A stretch of 64,000 bases of DNA from Methanocaldococcus infernus ME (GTDB lineage Archaea; AGJL01; Methanococci; Methanococcales; Methanocaldococcaceae). The notes beneath the pieces were generated by a model that was not told where the DNA came from, did no database searches, and saw only the letters and a program-made list of their open reading frames with translations. This document shows, piece after piece, positions 17,289 through 26,459 of this stretch (position 1 is the stretch's first letter; each line of letters starts with the position of its first letter). The stretch covers positions 868,001 through 932,000 of the forward strand of contig NC_014122.1 of assembly GCF_000092305.1 (NCBI RefSeq), given 5' to 3'. Made by a program: the position numbers and the translations under genes.

Positions 17289-18549
17289 GTAAAATAACGC
17301 TCCTTAGGGGATGGAAATTTAAGCTCGAGATGCAAATCATAATCACAACCAGTTTCCGTAAAATAACGCCCCTAAGGGGATGGAAACGAAAGTATAAGGA
17401 ATTGAATGATGAAGATAGAAAAAAGATTTGTAAAATAACGCCCCTAAGGGGATGGAAACGTATCTATCTCAATCTCATCCTCATCTAAAAGTAAAATAAC
17501 GCCCCTAAGGGGATGGAAACCTTTTGTGAATTTTGAATAATCGTTTAAAATGCTCTCTATAAGTAAAATAACGCCCCTAAGGGGATGGAAACTATAACCA
17601 ATCCAAAATAGCACTATTGATAATAGTATAGTAAAATAACGCCCCTAAGGGGATGGAAACGGATATGAGCGTTTCTCCTCTTGGTAATTGCATCAAGTCC
17701 GAGTAAAATAACGCCCCTAAGGGGATGGAAACTCAATATCAATTTTCTTATGAATTATTACATTCGGGTAAAATAACACCCCTAAGGGGATGGAAACTTT
17801 ATATACGTATTTTTTTCTTAATAAATTTATCCAGTAAAAGTAAAATAACGCCCCTAAGGGGATGGAAACGTGATTCTGATGATCTTTCCACCAAGTTTTA
17901 CATCTAGGTAAAATAACGCCCCTAAGGGGATGGAAACGCTCTCTACATAATGGACAAGATTGCATTCACAAGAGCAAGGTAAAATAACGCCCCTAAGGGG
18001 ATGGAAACAGGGCAGCCCCAGGCTGCCCCTCATGGGAGAGCCTCCTCCGTAAAATAACGCCCCTAAGGGGATGGAAACAAAGATAAGAGGGAGGAACTCA
18101 AGCCCTCCCCCTTGTAAAATAACGCCCCTAAGGGGATGGAAACATAAATGGCGCTAATATTGATGTTGCAATTGTTTTTTTAGTAAAATAACGCCCCTAA
18201 GGGGATGGAAACTATCTAATGACTAACGCGGATAATCCTCCCAACACTAGTAAAATAACGCCCCTAAGGGGATGGAAACTATCTAATGACTAACGCGGAT
18301 AATCCTCCCAACACTAGTAAAATAACGCCCCTAAGGGGATGGAAACTATTATCTATTTTATACTTGCTAATCTTAATATACCTTGTAAAATAACGCCCCT
18401 AAGGGGATGGAAACTATTATCTATTTTATACTTGCTAATCTTAATATACCTTGTAAAATAACGCCCCTAAGGGGATGGAAACCAAATATCGTTTTTTTTT
18501 ACTTCAACTTTTGTTATAAGCAAAATAACACCATTAAGGAGACTAAAAT
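17289..18549 (+). CRISPR. CRISPR array: 19 repeats, 18 spacers
   Basis: The repeat is 30 bp, beginning GTAAAATAACGCCCC and ending TAAGGGGATGGAAAC; the inner CCCC-TAA-GGGG can form a hairpin. Repeat starts: 17289, 17358, 17430, 17491, 17563, 17631, 17703, 17768, 17840, 17908, 17979, 18049, 18114, 18183, 18250, 18317, 18385, 18453, 18520. Sixteen are identical; the first (3 mismatches), the eighth (1 mismatch) and the last (strongly diverged) differ. Spacers are 31-42 bp. Spacers 14 and 15 are identical to each other, as are 16 and 17. Spacers 11 and 12 are GC-rich and can fold into hairpins. The form of the repeat fits type I systems of thermophilic methanogens. No cas gene is in the window, so it must work in trans or be silent. 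Confidence 0.97.
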
Positions 18550-18752
18550 AGCTCTTCTAAACACTTCAAAATTCTCTTATATTGTTCATCCAAGTATAAA
18601 AATTTATCAACATCTTCTTTATCAGCTTTTTTAAGAAACTCCTCTTTCTCTTTACATCCCCATTTTTCAAATAACTTTTTTATATCAGCTTCAATATTTT
18701 TTAACTCTTCAGTAAGGACTTTTTTCATAGACATATAAATTAGCTTATCCAA
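18543..18752 (-). CDS. Small charged helical protein next to the CRISPR array
   Basis: A 69-residue protein, almost entirely charged and helical (KKVLTEELKNIEADIKKLFE...), with the stretch KKADKEDVDKFLYLDEQYK. I do not recognise a named family, though it resembles small coiled-coil antitoxin-like proteins that are common in Methanocaldococcus. The frame is open to GTG 18761, but that GTG lies in GGTGAT; TTG 18752, four bases after the binding site, is the better start. Its stop codon lies inside the last degenerate CRISPR repeat. Confidence 0.55.
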   Translation of the reverse strand: MDKLIYMSMKKVLTEELKNIEADIKKLFEKWGCKEKEEFLKKADKEDVDKFLYLDEQYKRILKCLEELF

Positions 18753-18781
18753 ACCTATCACCTCATTTTTGGTGAAAAGGG

Positions 18782-19099
18782 ATGAATGTCTTTGCCTATG
18801 GAGAGCTTATGAAAGACAAAGTTTTAAAAACTTTAATTGGTAAAGTTCCTAAAAAGATTAAGGGAAGGGTCTATAACTACAAAAAATTTTTTGATAACTC
18901 TATTGGTTACTATGGAGCTAAGAGAGAAGAAGGAAGTTATATAGATGGAGTTATCTTAATAGATATAACTCCTAAAGAGTTGGAAATCTTTGATGACTTT
19001 GAGGATCTCAATATTTACTACATAAGGGAGAAAACCAAAGCTATAGGAGAGGATGGAAAGGAGTATGAAGTCTATATATACTTGAGAAAGGTGGAATGA
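18782..19099 (+). CDS. Gamma-glutamylcyclotransferase (AIG2-like) family protein
   Basis: A 105-residue protein of the AIG2/GGCT fold: N-terminal MNVFAYGELM (the YG-L motif that binds the glutamyl group), a central VDGVILIDIT-like strand and EIFDDFEDLNIYYIRE with the conserved D-FE----Y-R pattern. Members cyclise gamma-glutamyl amines to pyroglutamate, but many are uncharacterised and the substrate in methanogens is not known. ATG 18782 follows GGTGAAAAGG. The stop overlaps argB's start. Confidence 0.75.
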   Translation: MNVFAYGELMKDKVLKTLIGKVPKKIKGRVYNYKKFFDNSIGYYGAKREEGSYIDGVILIDITPKELEIFDDFEDLNIYYIREKTKAIGEDGKEYEVYIYLRKVE

Positions 19100-19971
19100 T
19101 GGAAAAGGCTAAGGTTCTCTTGGAAGCTCTTCCATATATTCAGAAGTTCCATGATAAGATTTTTGTTATTAAATATGGTGGCCATGCAATGATAGATAAG
19201 AATATAAAGAATTGGACAGCTCAGGATATTGTTTTATTAAAATATGTTGGGATTAAGCCAGTTATAGTCCATGGTGGGGGGCCAGAGATAAATAAGGCCA
19301 TGGAGAAGATGGGAAAGAAGCCAGAGTTTGTTCATGGGCTAAGAGTAACAGATGATGAAACCTTAGACATTGTTGAGATGGTCCTAACTGGAAAGATAAA
19401 TGGAGAAATAGTTTCAAAGATAACTAAATATGGAGGTAAAGCTGTTGGCTTGTCTGGGAAATCTGGAAGGATTATAGTGGCTAAGAAGAAGATAAAGAAG
19501 ATAAAGACAGATAAGGGAGAGATTGAAATAGACTTAGGAAAGGTTGGGGAAACAGTTGAAGTTAATACTGAACTCTTAGAAATTTTGATAAACAATAACT
19601 ATATTCCAGTTATCTCACCAATAGGTTTAGATGTGAATGGAGAAGCTTACAATATGAATGCTGACACTGTTGCAGGAGATATAGCAAGTGCCTTAAAGGC
19701 TGAGAAGTTGATAATGATAACTGATGTAGATGGAATTATGGAGGATGTAAATAGGCCAGAAACACTTTATAAAAAATTAACTGTAGATGAGCTTAAGGAA
19801 CTTTTAGATAAGGGAAAGATAAAGGGGGGAATGATCCCAAAGGCTGAGAGTGCTATCTATGCTATAGAGAGTGGAGTTAAGAGTGTTCATATCATCAATG
19901 GGAAAATTCCTCATGCCCTTCTCTTGGAGATATTTACAGAGGAAGGGATAGGGACAATGATAACCAAGTGA
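19096..19971 (+). CDS. argB: Acetylglutamate kinase
   Basis: A 291-residue kinase of the amino acid kinase fold that phosphorylates N-acetylglutamate, the second step of arginine synthesis. Motifs: IKYGGHAM (about 24-31), VIVHGGGPEI (about 56-65), LSGKSGR, the NMNADTVAGDIASALKAEKL region (about 192-211) with the acetylglutamate/ATP-binding residues, and GGMIPKAESA near 246-255. Start ATG 19096 (the next codon is also ATG) behind AAAGGTGG, overlapping the previous gene. argD, a later step in the same pathway, is at 36.8 kb. Confidence 0.96.
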   Translation: MMEKAKVLLEALPYIQKFHDKIFVIKYGGHAMIDKNIKNWTAQDIVLLKYVGIKPVIVHGGGPEINKAMEKMGKKPEFVHGLRVTDDETLDIVEMVLTGKINGEIVSKITKYGGKAVGLSGKSGRIIVAKKKIKKIKTDKGEIEIDLGKVGETVEVNTELLEILINNNYIPVISPIGLDVNGEAYNMNADTVAGDIASALKAEKLIMITDVDGIMEDVNRPETLYKKLTVDELKELLDKGKIKGGMIPKAESAIYAIESGVKSVHIINGKIPHALLLEIFTEEGIGTMITK

Positions 19972-19975
19972 AACC

Positions 19976-21325
19976 ATGATAGACAAGATTGTAAAAGAGA
20001 TAGAGAAGTATGATGCAAGCTATATAGATGTTAGATATGTAATAAGAGGGAAGAGCTCATCTATTGTATTGAAAGATGGAAAATTAGAGGAGATAAGTTC
20101 AGGCTATTCCAAAGGGATAGCTGTTAGAGTTCTATATAAAAATGGCTGGGGCTTTGCTAAGTCATACAATTTAGAGAGTTATAAGGAATTGATAGAGAAG
20201 GCTTATAGAATAGCTAAGATAAGTAATGAATACTCAACAAAGGAGGTTAGGTTAAAAGAGTATAAAGCTGTTAAAGATAGCTATAAAGTTGTTGGGAAAG
20301 TTGATCCTAACTCCATAGACATTAGTGAGAAAATTGAGATAGTTAAGGATTGCTATGAAACCTTGCTAAATGAGAAAATTAAGAGTGCTTCAGTAAGCTA
20401 CACAGATGGCTTTAGTAAAGGAGTTTTTATAAACTCTGAAGGCTCTGTTATAGAATCAGAAAAGTCTTTATTTATCTTAACTATGAACTGTGTAGGAAGG
20501 GAAAATGGAAATTTACAATACTCTGGAGAGAGAATAGGAGGCTTTAACTTTGAGAAAATATATGACTACAAAAAGAAAGCTACTGAGTGTAAGGAGAGAG
20601 TTTTAAGATTGTTGAAAGCTAAGCCCTGCCCAAAGGGAGAGTTTTTAGTTGTCTTAGACCCAGAGCTTGCTGGAGTTTTCATACATGAAGCTGTTGGCCA
20701 TGCCTCTGAGGCTGACTTGGTTTTACAAAATGACAGTGTCTTTAAAGATAAGTTAGGGGAAGAGGTTGGAAGTGACTATGTCACAATTATAGATAACCCC
20801 AACATAGAGGAGAGCTTTGGCTTTTATAAGTATGATAGTGAAGGTGTTAAGGGAGAGGAAACAGTTATTATAGAGAAAGGAGTTTTAAAGAGCTATTTAC
20901 ATAGTAGGGAAACAGCTGGAAGGATGGATATGGAATTAACTGGGAATGGTAGAAGTGAAGGGCTTAACAAACCATTGGTTAGGATGAGCAACACTTACAT
21001 AAAGCCAGGAGATTGGACATTTGAAGAGCTTATAGAGGATACTAAGAATGGCATATATATGGTTGGCTCAAGAGGAGGGCAAGTAGATACGGGAAAAGGA
21101 GTTTTCCAATTCAGTGCTGTTGAAGCCTTCAAAATAGAGAATGGGGAGATAACAGAGAACTATAGAGATGCTGGGATCAGTGGAGAAATTTTAAGTATTC
21201 TGAAAAAAATAGATGCTGTTACTAAGGACTTTAAGTTAAGTGTTGGCTACTGTGGAAAGAATGGGCAAAGTGTTCCTGTTGGAGATGGAGGAGGTTATGT
21301 TAGAACAAGGATAACAATTTCTTAA
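19976..21325 (+). CDS. tldD: Metalloprotease TldD
   Basis: A 449-residue TldD subunit. The zinc site [11 protein letters not shown] (HExxxH, about residues 237-242) is intact and the C-terminal [16 protein letters not shown] supplies the third ligand region. TldD works with its paralogue PmbA (TldE) to degrade unfolded peptides by threading; PmbA is not in the window. Start ATG 19976 follows argB after 4 bases. The 3' end overlaps the convergent DraG-like gene by 26 bases. Confidence 0.93.
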   Translation: MIDKIVKEIEKYDASYIDVRYVIRGKSSSIVLKDGKLEEISSGYSKGIAVRVLYKNGWGFAKSYNLESYKELIEKAYRIAKISNEYSTKEVRLKEYKAVKDSYKVVGKVDPNSIDISEKIEIVKDCYETLLNEKIKSASVSYTDGFSKGVFINSEGSVIESEKSLFILTMNCVGRENGNLQYSGERIGGFNFEKIYDYKKKATECKERVLRLLKAKPCPKGEFLVVLDPELAGVFIHEAVGHASEADLVLQNDSVFKDKLGEEVGSDYVTIIDNPNIEESFGFYKYDSEGVKGEETVIIEKGVLKSYLHSRETAGRMDMELTGNGRSEGLNKPLVRMSNTYIKPGDWTFEELIEDTKNGIYMVGSRGGQVDTGKGVFQFSAVEAFKIENGEITENYRDAGISGEILSILKKIDAVTKDFKLSVGYCGKNGQSVPVGDGGGYVRTRITIS

Positions 21326-22139
21326 CCTTCTCCTCCAAGATTTCTTTATTTTTCAAGCCTTTCAAATATCTCTTAGGAACTCTTTTATAGTAACTTCCTG
21401 CCAATGCTCCATAAATAGATGCTAATGTATCTGTATCTCCTCCAGCATTTACACACTTCAATAACCCTTCTTCAAAGTCCTCTTCTAAAATAAAGGTTGC
21501 TATGGCTGAGGGAACTACTTCATAGGCTAAAACACCAGTACCAAATAGTTGATAAGCTTCTTCAACAGCTTTTAAACTTTTTATTCTCTCCAATAGCTTA
21601 GAAAACTTGTAATTGAAGTTCTCTAAGAATTTTATACATCCATCTAAATCTTTCTCTTCTTTAAAAACTAAGTAGGCAATAGCCAAAGCTCCAGCAATGG
21701 CATCTTTATTATTGTGGGTTATCTTTGAGTATAAAATAACCTTTCTCTTCAATCCATCTAAGTCCTTACAAACTAAGCCTATAGGGTAGATTCTCATAGC
21801 TGCTCCTGAGCTTGGGCTATCAACTCCTGAAAGATCTCCTCTCTCAAGCTTCTCTATAGCCTTCAGTGAGGTTAAGCCAATATCTGGAGGGTTTCTATTT
21901 TTCCACTCAATCAACTTCCTAATAAATATATTTATATCTTCTATCCCATCTATCAAGGCAAGAGCTTGGTCAGTGTCATCTGTCCATTCTCCTCTCTCCT
22001 TCTTTCCCTTTAAATAGTTCTTTGGCTCTTCATAATCCTCTATAAATCCATAGAGCTTTTTAATTTCCTCTCTTTTTAAGCCCTCAGCTGGCATTCCTAA
22101 GGCATCACCAATAGCTGCAGAGAAGACAACAGATTTCAT
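21300..22139 (-). CDS. ADP-ribosylglycohydrolase (DraG) family protein
   Basis: A 279-residue helical hydrolase with both metal-binding signatures of the family: [13 protein letters not shown] (about 53-65) near the N-terminus and [18 protein letters not shown] near 232-249. Family members remove ADP-ribose from proteins, as DraG does from nitrogenase reductase; the substrate here is unknown and no nitrogenase gene is in view. The frame opens at GTG 22148, but that looks like part of GTGTGAC; I choose ATG 22139 ([15 protein letters not shown]), which matches the usual N-terminus. Confidence 0.88.
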   Translation of the reverse strand: MKSVVFSAAIGDALGMPAEGLKREEIKKLYGFIEDYEEPKNYLKGKKERGEWTDDTDQALALIDGIEDINIFIRKLIEWKNRNPPDIGLTSLKAIEKLERGDLSGVDSPSSGAAMRIYPIGLVCKDLDGLKRKVILYSKITHNNKDAIAGALAIAYLVFKEEKDLDGCIKFLENFNYKFSKLLERIKSLKAVEEAYQLFGTGVLAYEVVPSAIATFILEEDFEEGLLKCVNAGGDTDTLASIYGALAGSYYKRVPKRYLKGLKNKEILEEKVKKLLSLF

Positions 22140-22250
22140 ATTAGTCACACATTTACATATTTGGATATAAAAAACAAAAAAATAGATAGTATGATATACA
22201 AGAAACTCTAATAAAATAATAATTGTCTAAAAATCAAAAAAGTTGAAAAT

Positions 22251-22454
22251 TTACTTTTTCAAAGCTAACTTGACATCTTCAACCTTAACTGTCTTCCTCT
22301 TAGCATGCTTAGCCAATTCTACAGCTTCCTTAGCTATATCTAATGCTATTTCTTCAATAGCCTCAGCCAAGTACTCAGCTGCAGCTCTACTTACTCTCTC
22401 AGCTCCAGCCTTCTTTAATATTCTTTCAAATGGTGCAACTGGTAATTCACCCAT
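22251..22454 (-). CDS. Archaeal histone
   Basis: A 67-residue core histone fold of three helices without tails: [20 protein letters not shown], a long central helix and the C-terminal [13 protein letters not shown]. Histones of this HMf type wrap and compact DNA as dimers and longer polymers. Start ATG 22454 lies four bases behind GGTGAT. A strong BRE/TATA lies at 22506-22522. Confidence 0.96.
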   Translation of the reverse strand: MGELPVAPFERILKKAGAERVSRAAAEYLAEAIEEIALDIAKEAVELAKHAKRKTVKVEDVKLALKK

Positions 22455-22505
22455 TCATATCACCCTTTTAAAGCTTTTACATTTAATTTTTGTTTTAAAA
22501 AGGGG

Positions 22506-22522
22506 TATTTAAAGTTTTCGGT
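22506..22522 (-). promoter_or_regulatory. Histone gene promoter
   Basis: The minus strand reads ACCGAAAACTTTAAATA, a match to the Methanococcales promoter pattern (ACCGAAA then TTTATATA-like). The predicted start, about 25 bases on (near 22483), leaves a leader of about 30 bases. Confidence 0.7.
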
Positions 22523-22577
22523 AAATTGTGCTTTTCTCCTTGAGATTGGTAATATAATTATCTCATTGTGGGAGATA

Positions 22578-24044
22578 ATGGCTAACTATATCATGGTTGT
22601 GGGAACATCATCAAATAGTGGGAAAACTACTTTAGTAACTGGCTTATGTAGACTGTTGGCAAATCAAGGTTATGAAGTAGCTCCATTCAAATCACAGAAT
22701 ATGAGCTTAAATTCAAGGGTGGCTAAAGAAGATGGAGAGATTGCTGTAGCTCAATATACTCAAAGTTTAGCTGCTAAACAAGAGCCTTCTATTCATTTTA
22801 ACCCTATTTTACTAAAACCAAAAGGAAATTTTATTTCTCAGGTTATAGTCCATGGAAAGCCATTTAGGAATATGAACTATAATGAGTATAGAGAGAACAA
22901 GAATTTCTTTTTAAAGAAGATTAAAGAAAGCTTAGAGAAGCTTAAAGATTATGACTATGTCATAATGGAAGGAGCTGGAAGCTGTTGTGAGCTTAATTTA
23001 TTAGAGGATGATATAGCAAACTTAAGAATTGCTGAGATTGTTAAGGCTAAAGCTATCTTGGTGGCTGACATAGATAGGGGTGGAGTCTTTGCCTCTATCT
23101 ATGGAACTTTAAAGTTACTTCCTGAGAGATGGAGAAAGCTGATTAAGGGAATTGTGATAAATAAATTTAGGGGAAACTTAGAAGTGCTAAAGGATGGGAT
23201 TGAGAAGATAGAGGAATTAACAGGGGTTGAGGTTTTAGGAGTTTTACCATATGATGAACATCTAACCCTTCCAGAAGAAGATAGTCAAAGCCTATCTCAA
23301 ATAAAGTATTTAGGGGATAAGAGAAGTAAGATAACTGTTGATGTGGTTAGATTTAAAAAGATAGCCAACTTTTCAGACATTGATCCCTTAAGATTTGAAA
23401 GCTTTATAAGGTTTATAGATTTTGATGAAGACATTGGAGGAGATATTCTAATTCTCCCAGGAAGTAGAAGCTCTACAACTGAAGCTCATTACTTAAATAA
23501 AAATAACTTCTCAGAGAAGGTTAGAGAGTTTTTAAAGGAAGGAGGAATTTTAATAGGAATCTGTGGAGGCTATCAAACCTTGGGAGAGAAGTTATTAGAC
23601 CCTAACAATAGAGAGAACTTCTTAGAAGAGGTTGAGGGCTTAAAAATATTGGAAGCTAAAACTACATTTGAAGGAGAGAAGGTTATAAAAAATTCAATTG
23701 GGGTTTTTAAAAATTATGAATTTCTTGGATATGAGATTCATGAGGGAAGAACTTACACAAAAGAGAGAAGATTTTTAAAAATTAAGAGGGGCTTTGGAGA
23801 CTGTGGAGATGGATATGATGGCTCTATAAAAAAGGTTGGAGAGGGTTTAGTTATTGGAACATACTTCCATGGAATCCTTGAGAATACAAAATTTAGGGAA
23901 TATATATTAAATAAGGTCTGTGAGAGGAAGGGCTTAGATAAGATAGAGGTAAAAGATAGATATAGGGAGATGTTGGAAAAGAGCTTTAATCACTTTGCAA
24001 AAGTTGTAAAAGAAAATTTAAACTTGGAAATATTATTTTCCTAA
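22578..24044 (+). CDS. cobQ: Cobyric acid synthase
   Basis: A 488-residue glutamine-dependent amidotransferase that amidates side chains b, d, e and g of adenosyl-cobyrinic diamide. N-terminal synthetase domain with P-loop [12 protein letters not shown] (about 8-19) and [13 protein letters not shown]-terminal class I glutaminase-like domain with the nucleophile motif [10 protein letters not shown] and late His in [10 protein letters not shown]. The frame opens at TTG 22566, but ATG 22578 ([10 protein letters not shown]) gives the usual family start. The corrinoid it makes serves CODH/ACS and methyltransferases. It overlaps the convergent gene by 12 bases. Confidence 0.95.
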   Translation: MANYIMVVGTSSNSGKTTLVTGLCRLLANQGYEVAPFKSQNMSLNSRVAKEDGEIAVAQYTQSLAAKQEPSIHFNPILLKPKGNFISQVIVHGKPFRNMNYNEYRENKNFFLKKIKESLEKLKDYDYVIMEGAGSCCELNLLEDDIANLRIAEIVKAKAILVADIDRGGVFASIYGTLKLLPERWRKLIKGIVINKFRGNLEVLKDGIEKIEELTGVEVLGVLPYDEHLTLPEEDSQSLSQIKYLGDKRSKITVDVVRFKKIANFSDIDPLRFESFIRFIDFDEDIGGDILILPGSRSSTTEAHYLNKNNFSEKVREFLKEGGILIGICGGYQTLGEKLLDPNNRENFLEEVEGLKILEAKTTFEGEKVIKNSIGVFKNYEFLGYEIHEGRTYTKERRFLKIKRGFGDCGDGYDGSIKKVGEGLVIGTYFHGILENTKFREYILNKVCERKGLDKIEVKDRYREMLEKSFNHFAKVVKENLNLEILFS

Positions 24045-24620
24045 TAGCATAGCCATAATAAACCTTGATTCAGCCTTATCAAGTTCTTCTAATGAATTTC
24101 CTTCAATAATAAACCTATTTCCTCTTTTTATTATCTTAGCTTTTCCATCTCCTTTAATAATGCTTACAACCATTGTTTTATTTGAGTTTATTATTTTTGT
24201 CATATTTTCAATAGGCACATAAGTCTTTATCCTCTCTCCATCCTTGGTTAGGGAATCAACATAAATATAACTTCCATTTCTCTCAAGCTCAACCACAATA
24301 TTGTGAGGATAGTAATGGTTTAGCCACTTCACCTTACTAATGAAGTCTATTATTGTAACTCCTCCTTCTTCAGGGGTTATATTTAAAGTCCCATTGATAT
24401 AAATATTAGGCTTGGTTAAATAATATTTATGGATCTCTTCAGGAGTTGTATTTATAAGCTCTGTCTTCTTAGCCAAGTAAATATTTGTCCTTAGCTCAAC
24501 ATTTATAGAGGTTCCATTAATATTTACTGTAAAGCTCTTCTTCATCTCTCCAACATTTAGGCACATGGAGAGAGAAACAAAGAGTAAGACAATAAAGGCT
24601 ATTAAAACTCTTTTAGTCAT
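24033..24620 (-). CDS. Secreted or membrane-anchored protein, unknown
   Basis: A 195-residue protein with a clear N-terminal signal ([20 protein letters not shown]) whose Cys at about 20 could be a lipobox-like anchor. The rest is a beta-rich extracellular domain with several NGT/NxS-type glycosylation sites (INGTS, YINGTLN, RNGS). No family recognised. It overlaps the end of the signal peptidase gene by 4 bases, so it is probably cotranscribed with it and may be one of its substrates or partners (inference). Confidence 0.7.
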   Translation of the reverse strand: MTKRVLIAFIVLLFVSLSMCLNVGEMKKSFTVNINGTSINVELRTNIYLAKKTELINTTPEEIHKYYLTKPNIYINGTLNITPEEGGVTIIDFISKVKWLNHYYPHNIVVELERNGSYIYVDSLTKDGERIKTYVPIENMTKIINSNKTMVVSIIKGDGKAKIIKRGNRFIIEGNSLEELDKAESRFIMAMLLGK

Positions 24621-25246
24621 TTTCTCCCTCTAAGGTAGTTATACAAGTAATAGAGAGCTATTCCCAACACTATTAAATACCAATACTCCTTAGCATAGAT
24701 TGATAAATAACCTACATAGGGAATAACTAAAGGATAGCCATTAATTGTAACAACTCTCTGCCTTATCTGGGAAAGGGAAACTAATTCAGGATCATAGATA
24801 GGGTTATTATCTCCTTTTATTATTAAATAGTCCTTCCCTAAGAATTGAACTTTATCTCTAACCCTATGAATCACTGGCTTCTCATAGAGTTGAGGGACAG
24901 ATAAATTAAAAACCTTAAAGATTCCTAATTTACTATTAAGATTTCCCAAATATTTAGCCTCTAAATTGCCCTCACTAAAGATATATAGGATATTTCTCTC
25001 CCCTAACCTCTCATCAATTTTGAAAATAATATCTTCATAGGCTGGCCAATGAGCATTATAGATAACAATGTCACCAACCTTTACATCCTTAGGGTTAAAT
25101 TCAAGTCCCGCATTTTCCACAATAACCAAGTCTCCTCTCTTTAAAACTGGATACATGCTATTAGAAACAACAACATTTACATGGCTCCAAATTAGGAATA
25201 GGATAACTAAAAAAATGATCCACTCAGTAAGTTCTTTCTTATCCAT
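24617..25246 (-). CDS. Signal peptidase I, archaeal type
   Basis: A 209-residue membrane peptidase that cleaves signal peptides. It has an N-terminal membrane helix (about 9-26), catalytic Ser in VVSNSMYPVLKRGD (about 29-42), the His in PVIHRVRDKV that replaces bacterial Lys, conserved IKGDNNPIYDPE, and a second membrane helix at the C-terminus (WYLIVLGIALYYLYNYL). This is the ER-like Ser-His-Asp type. The frame is open to TTG 25261, but GAGAGGT lies in that extension; ATG 25246 is chosen. It overlaps the end of the NTPase gene by 8 bases. Confidence 0.9.
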   Translation of the reverse strand: MDKKELTEWIIFLVILFLIWSHVNVVVSNSMYPVLKRGDLVIVENAGLEFNPKDVKVGDIVIYNAHWPAYEDIIFKIDERLGERNILYIFSEGNLEAKYLGNLNSKLGIFKVFNLSVPQLYEKPVIHRVRDKVQFLGKDYLIIKGDNNPIYDPELVSLSQIRQRVVTINGYPLVIPYVGYLSIYAKEYWYLIVLGIALYYLYNYLRGRK

Positions 25247-25760
25247 AGTATAACCTCTCATTGATAATAGGAATTAAAGACATAAGAACACTCTCCTCAC
25301 AGAGCTTTTCCCTAACTATTTTATTTTTTGTTAGATAGCCAATAAATCCTACTCCTCTACCAATATCCTTTATTCCACTGATCTCCTCAGCTATCTCCTT
25401 TCCTTCTCTCCCTTTAAATATTTCTTCAATAGCAAATTTAGGATATTCAAAGGCTGAGGATAGGCCTACACTCTCTCTTTCTCCATCATAGATAACAGAG
25501 ACATGAACATCTAAATAATGGTTATTTAACTTCAAAATTCCAGCTTCAATACCAACAGAGTAGTCAAAGTTTCCAAGTTTATAACTCTCCTTAGCCCTAT
25601 TTAAAGCTCCTCTATAGGTTTCCTCTAAACTCTTAGGATGGGGAGAAACCCCTGAGCTAACATTTAATGGAACAACTTCAACCTCTTGGAAAAAGGTTAA
25701 GAAAGCTTTCTCCACAGCTCTAACCTTAACTGGATTTGTTGAGCCAACAGCTACTTTCAA
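25239..25760 (-). CDS. Inosine/xanthosine triphosphatase (YjjX family)
   Basis: A 173-residue house-cleaning NTPase that hydrolyses ITP and XTP so damaged purines are not incorporated. Diagnostic features are the N-terminal VGSTNPVKVRAVEKAF (substrate phosphate loop), GVSPHPKSLEETYRGALNRAK, DYSVGIEAGI and the late GRGVGFIGYLT. It begins at TTG 25760 behind GGTGAG. The gene is head to head with the methyltransferase gene, with only 21 bases between start codons. Confidence 0.88.
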   Translation of the reverse strand: MKVAVGSTNPVKVRAVEKAFLTFFQEVEVVPLNVSSGVSPHPKSLEETYRGALNRAKESYKLGNFDYSVGIEAGILKLNNHYLDVHVSVIYDGERESVGLSSAFEYPKFAIEEIFKGREGKEIAEEISGIKDIGRGVGFIGYLTKNKIVREKLCEESVLMSLIPIINERLYYG

Positions 25761-25781
25761 GCTCTCACCAAAGTGGTTGTT

Positions 25782-26459
25782 ATGAAATATTATGACAAGT
25801 TGGCTAAATACTATGACAAGCTCTATAAAGAGAAGTATATGAGAGAGGTAGAGAAAAAGGTTATCATGAAAGAGGTTGAGGGCTTAACTTTGGATATAGG
25901 TTGTGGCACAGGAGAACAACTAAAGCTTTTAAATGAGGGGATTGGTTTAGACATCTCTTTAGAGATGGCTAAGATAGCTAAGGAGAAGTGTAAAAAGTTT
26001 GTTGTTGTTGCTAACTCTGAACATCTTCCCTTTAAAGATGAGAGCTTTGACACAGTCATCTCTTTCTTTGGAGCTCTAAATCACTGTAACATAGATAAAG
26101 CTTTTAAAGAAGTTTATAGGGTTTTGAAGCCTGAGGGAAAGTTTATTTTTACAGTTGCCAATGCCTATGACATAAAGTGGATAGTTAAAAATTTAAGAAG
26201 AAAGGGACTTAAAAAGACATTAAAGGCTGTAAAAGAGAGAAGGGGAAGGTTGGTTAAGTATATAGATGGAGAGAGGATAAGAGTTAAGATTAGATTTTAC
26301 TCAATGAATGAAATAAAGGAAAAGCTACTAAAGAATAATTTTAAAATAGAGTATTCCTTTGGAGCTAACATAACTAATAGCTTCATTGACAAGTTCATTT
26401 ATAAAAGCTTTTTAAAATATTTTGGCTCCTATATTGGGGTTGTTGCAAGGAAGTGTTAA
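25782..26459 (+). CDS. Class I SAM-dependent methyltransferase
   Basis: A 225-residue methyltransferase. Motif I is LDIGCGTGEQLKLL (about 35-48), the acidic residue after strand 2 is in GLDIS, and the post-motif reads LPFKDESFDTVISFFGALNHC; DKAFKEVYRVLKPEGKFIF is typical of the UbiE/Methyltransf_11 group. Substrate unknown. The frame opens at GTG 25773, but ATG 25782 fits GTGGTT as binding site. The 3' end overlaps the HepT-like remnant on the other strand by 65 bases. Confidence 0.85.
   Translation: MKYYDKLAKYYDKLYKEKYMREVEKKVIMKEVEGLTLDIGCGTGEQLKLLNEGIGLDISLEMAKIAKEKCKKFVVVANSEHLPFKDESFDTVISFFGALNHCNIDKAFKEVYRVLKPEGKFIFTVANAYDIKWIVKNLRRKGLKKTLKAVKERRGRLVKYIDGERIRVKIRFYSMNEIKEKLLKNNFKIEYSFGANITNSFIDKFIYKSFLKYFGSYIGVVARKC

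Noticed and set aside
17282-17965. Open frames through the CRISPR array with repeated GWK-type peptides
   Set aside because: They are translations of the 30-bp repeat and unrelated spacers, not genes.
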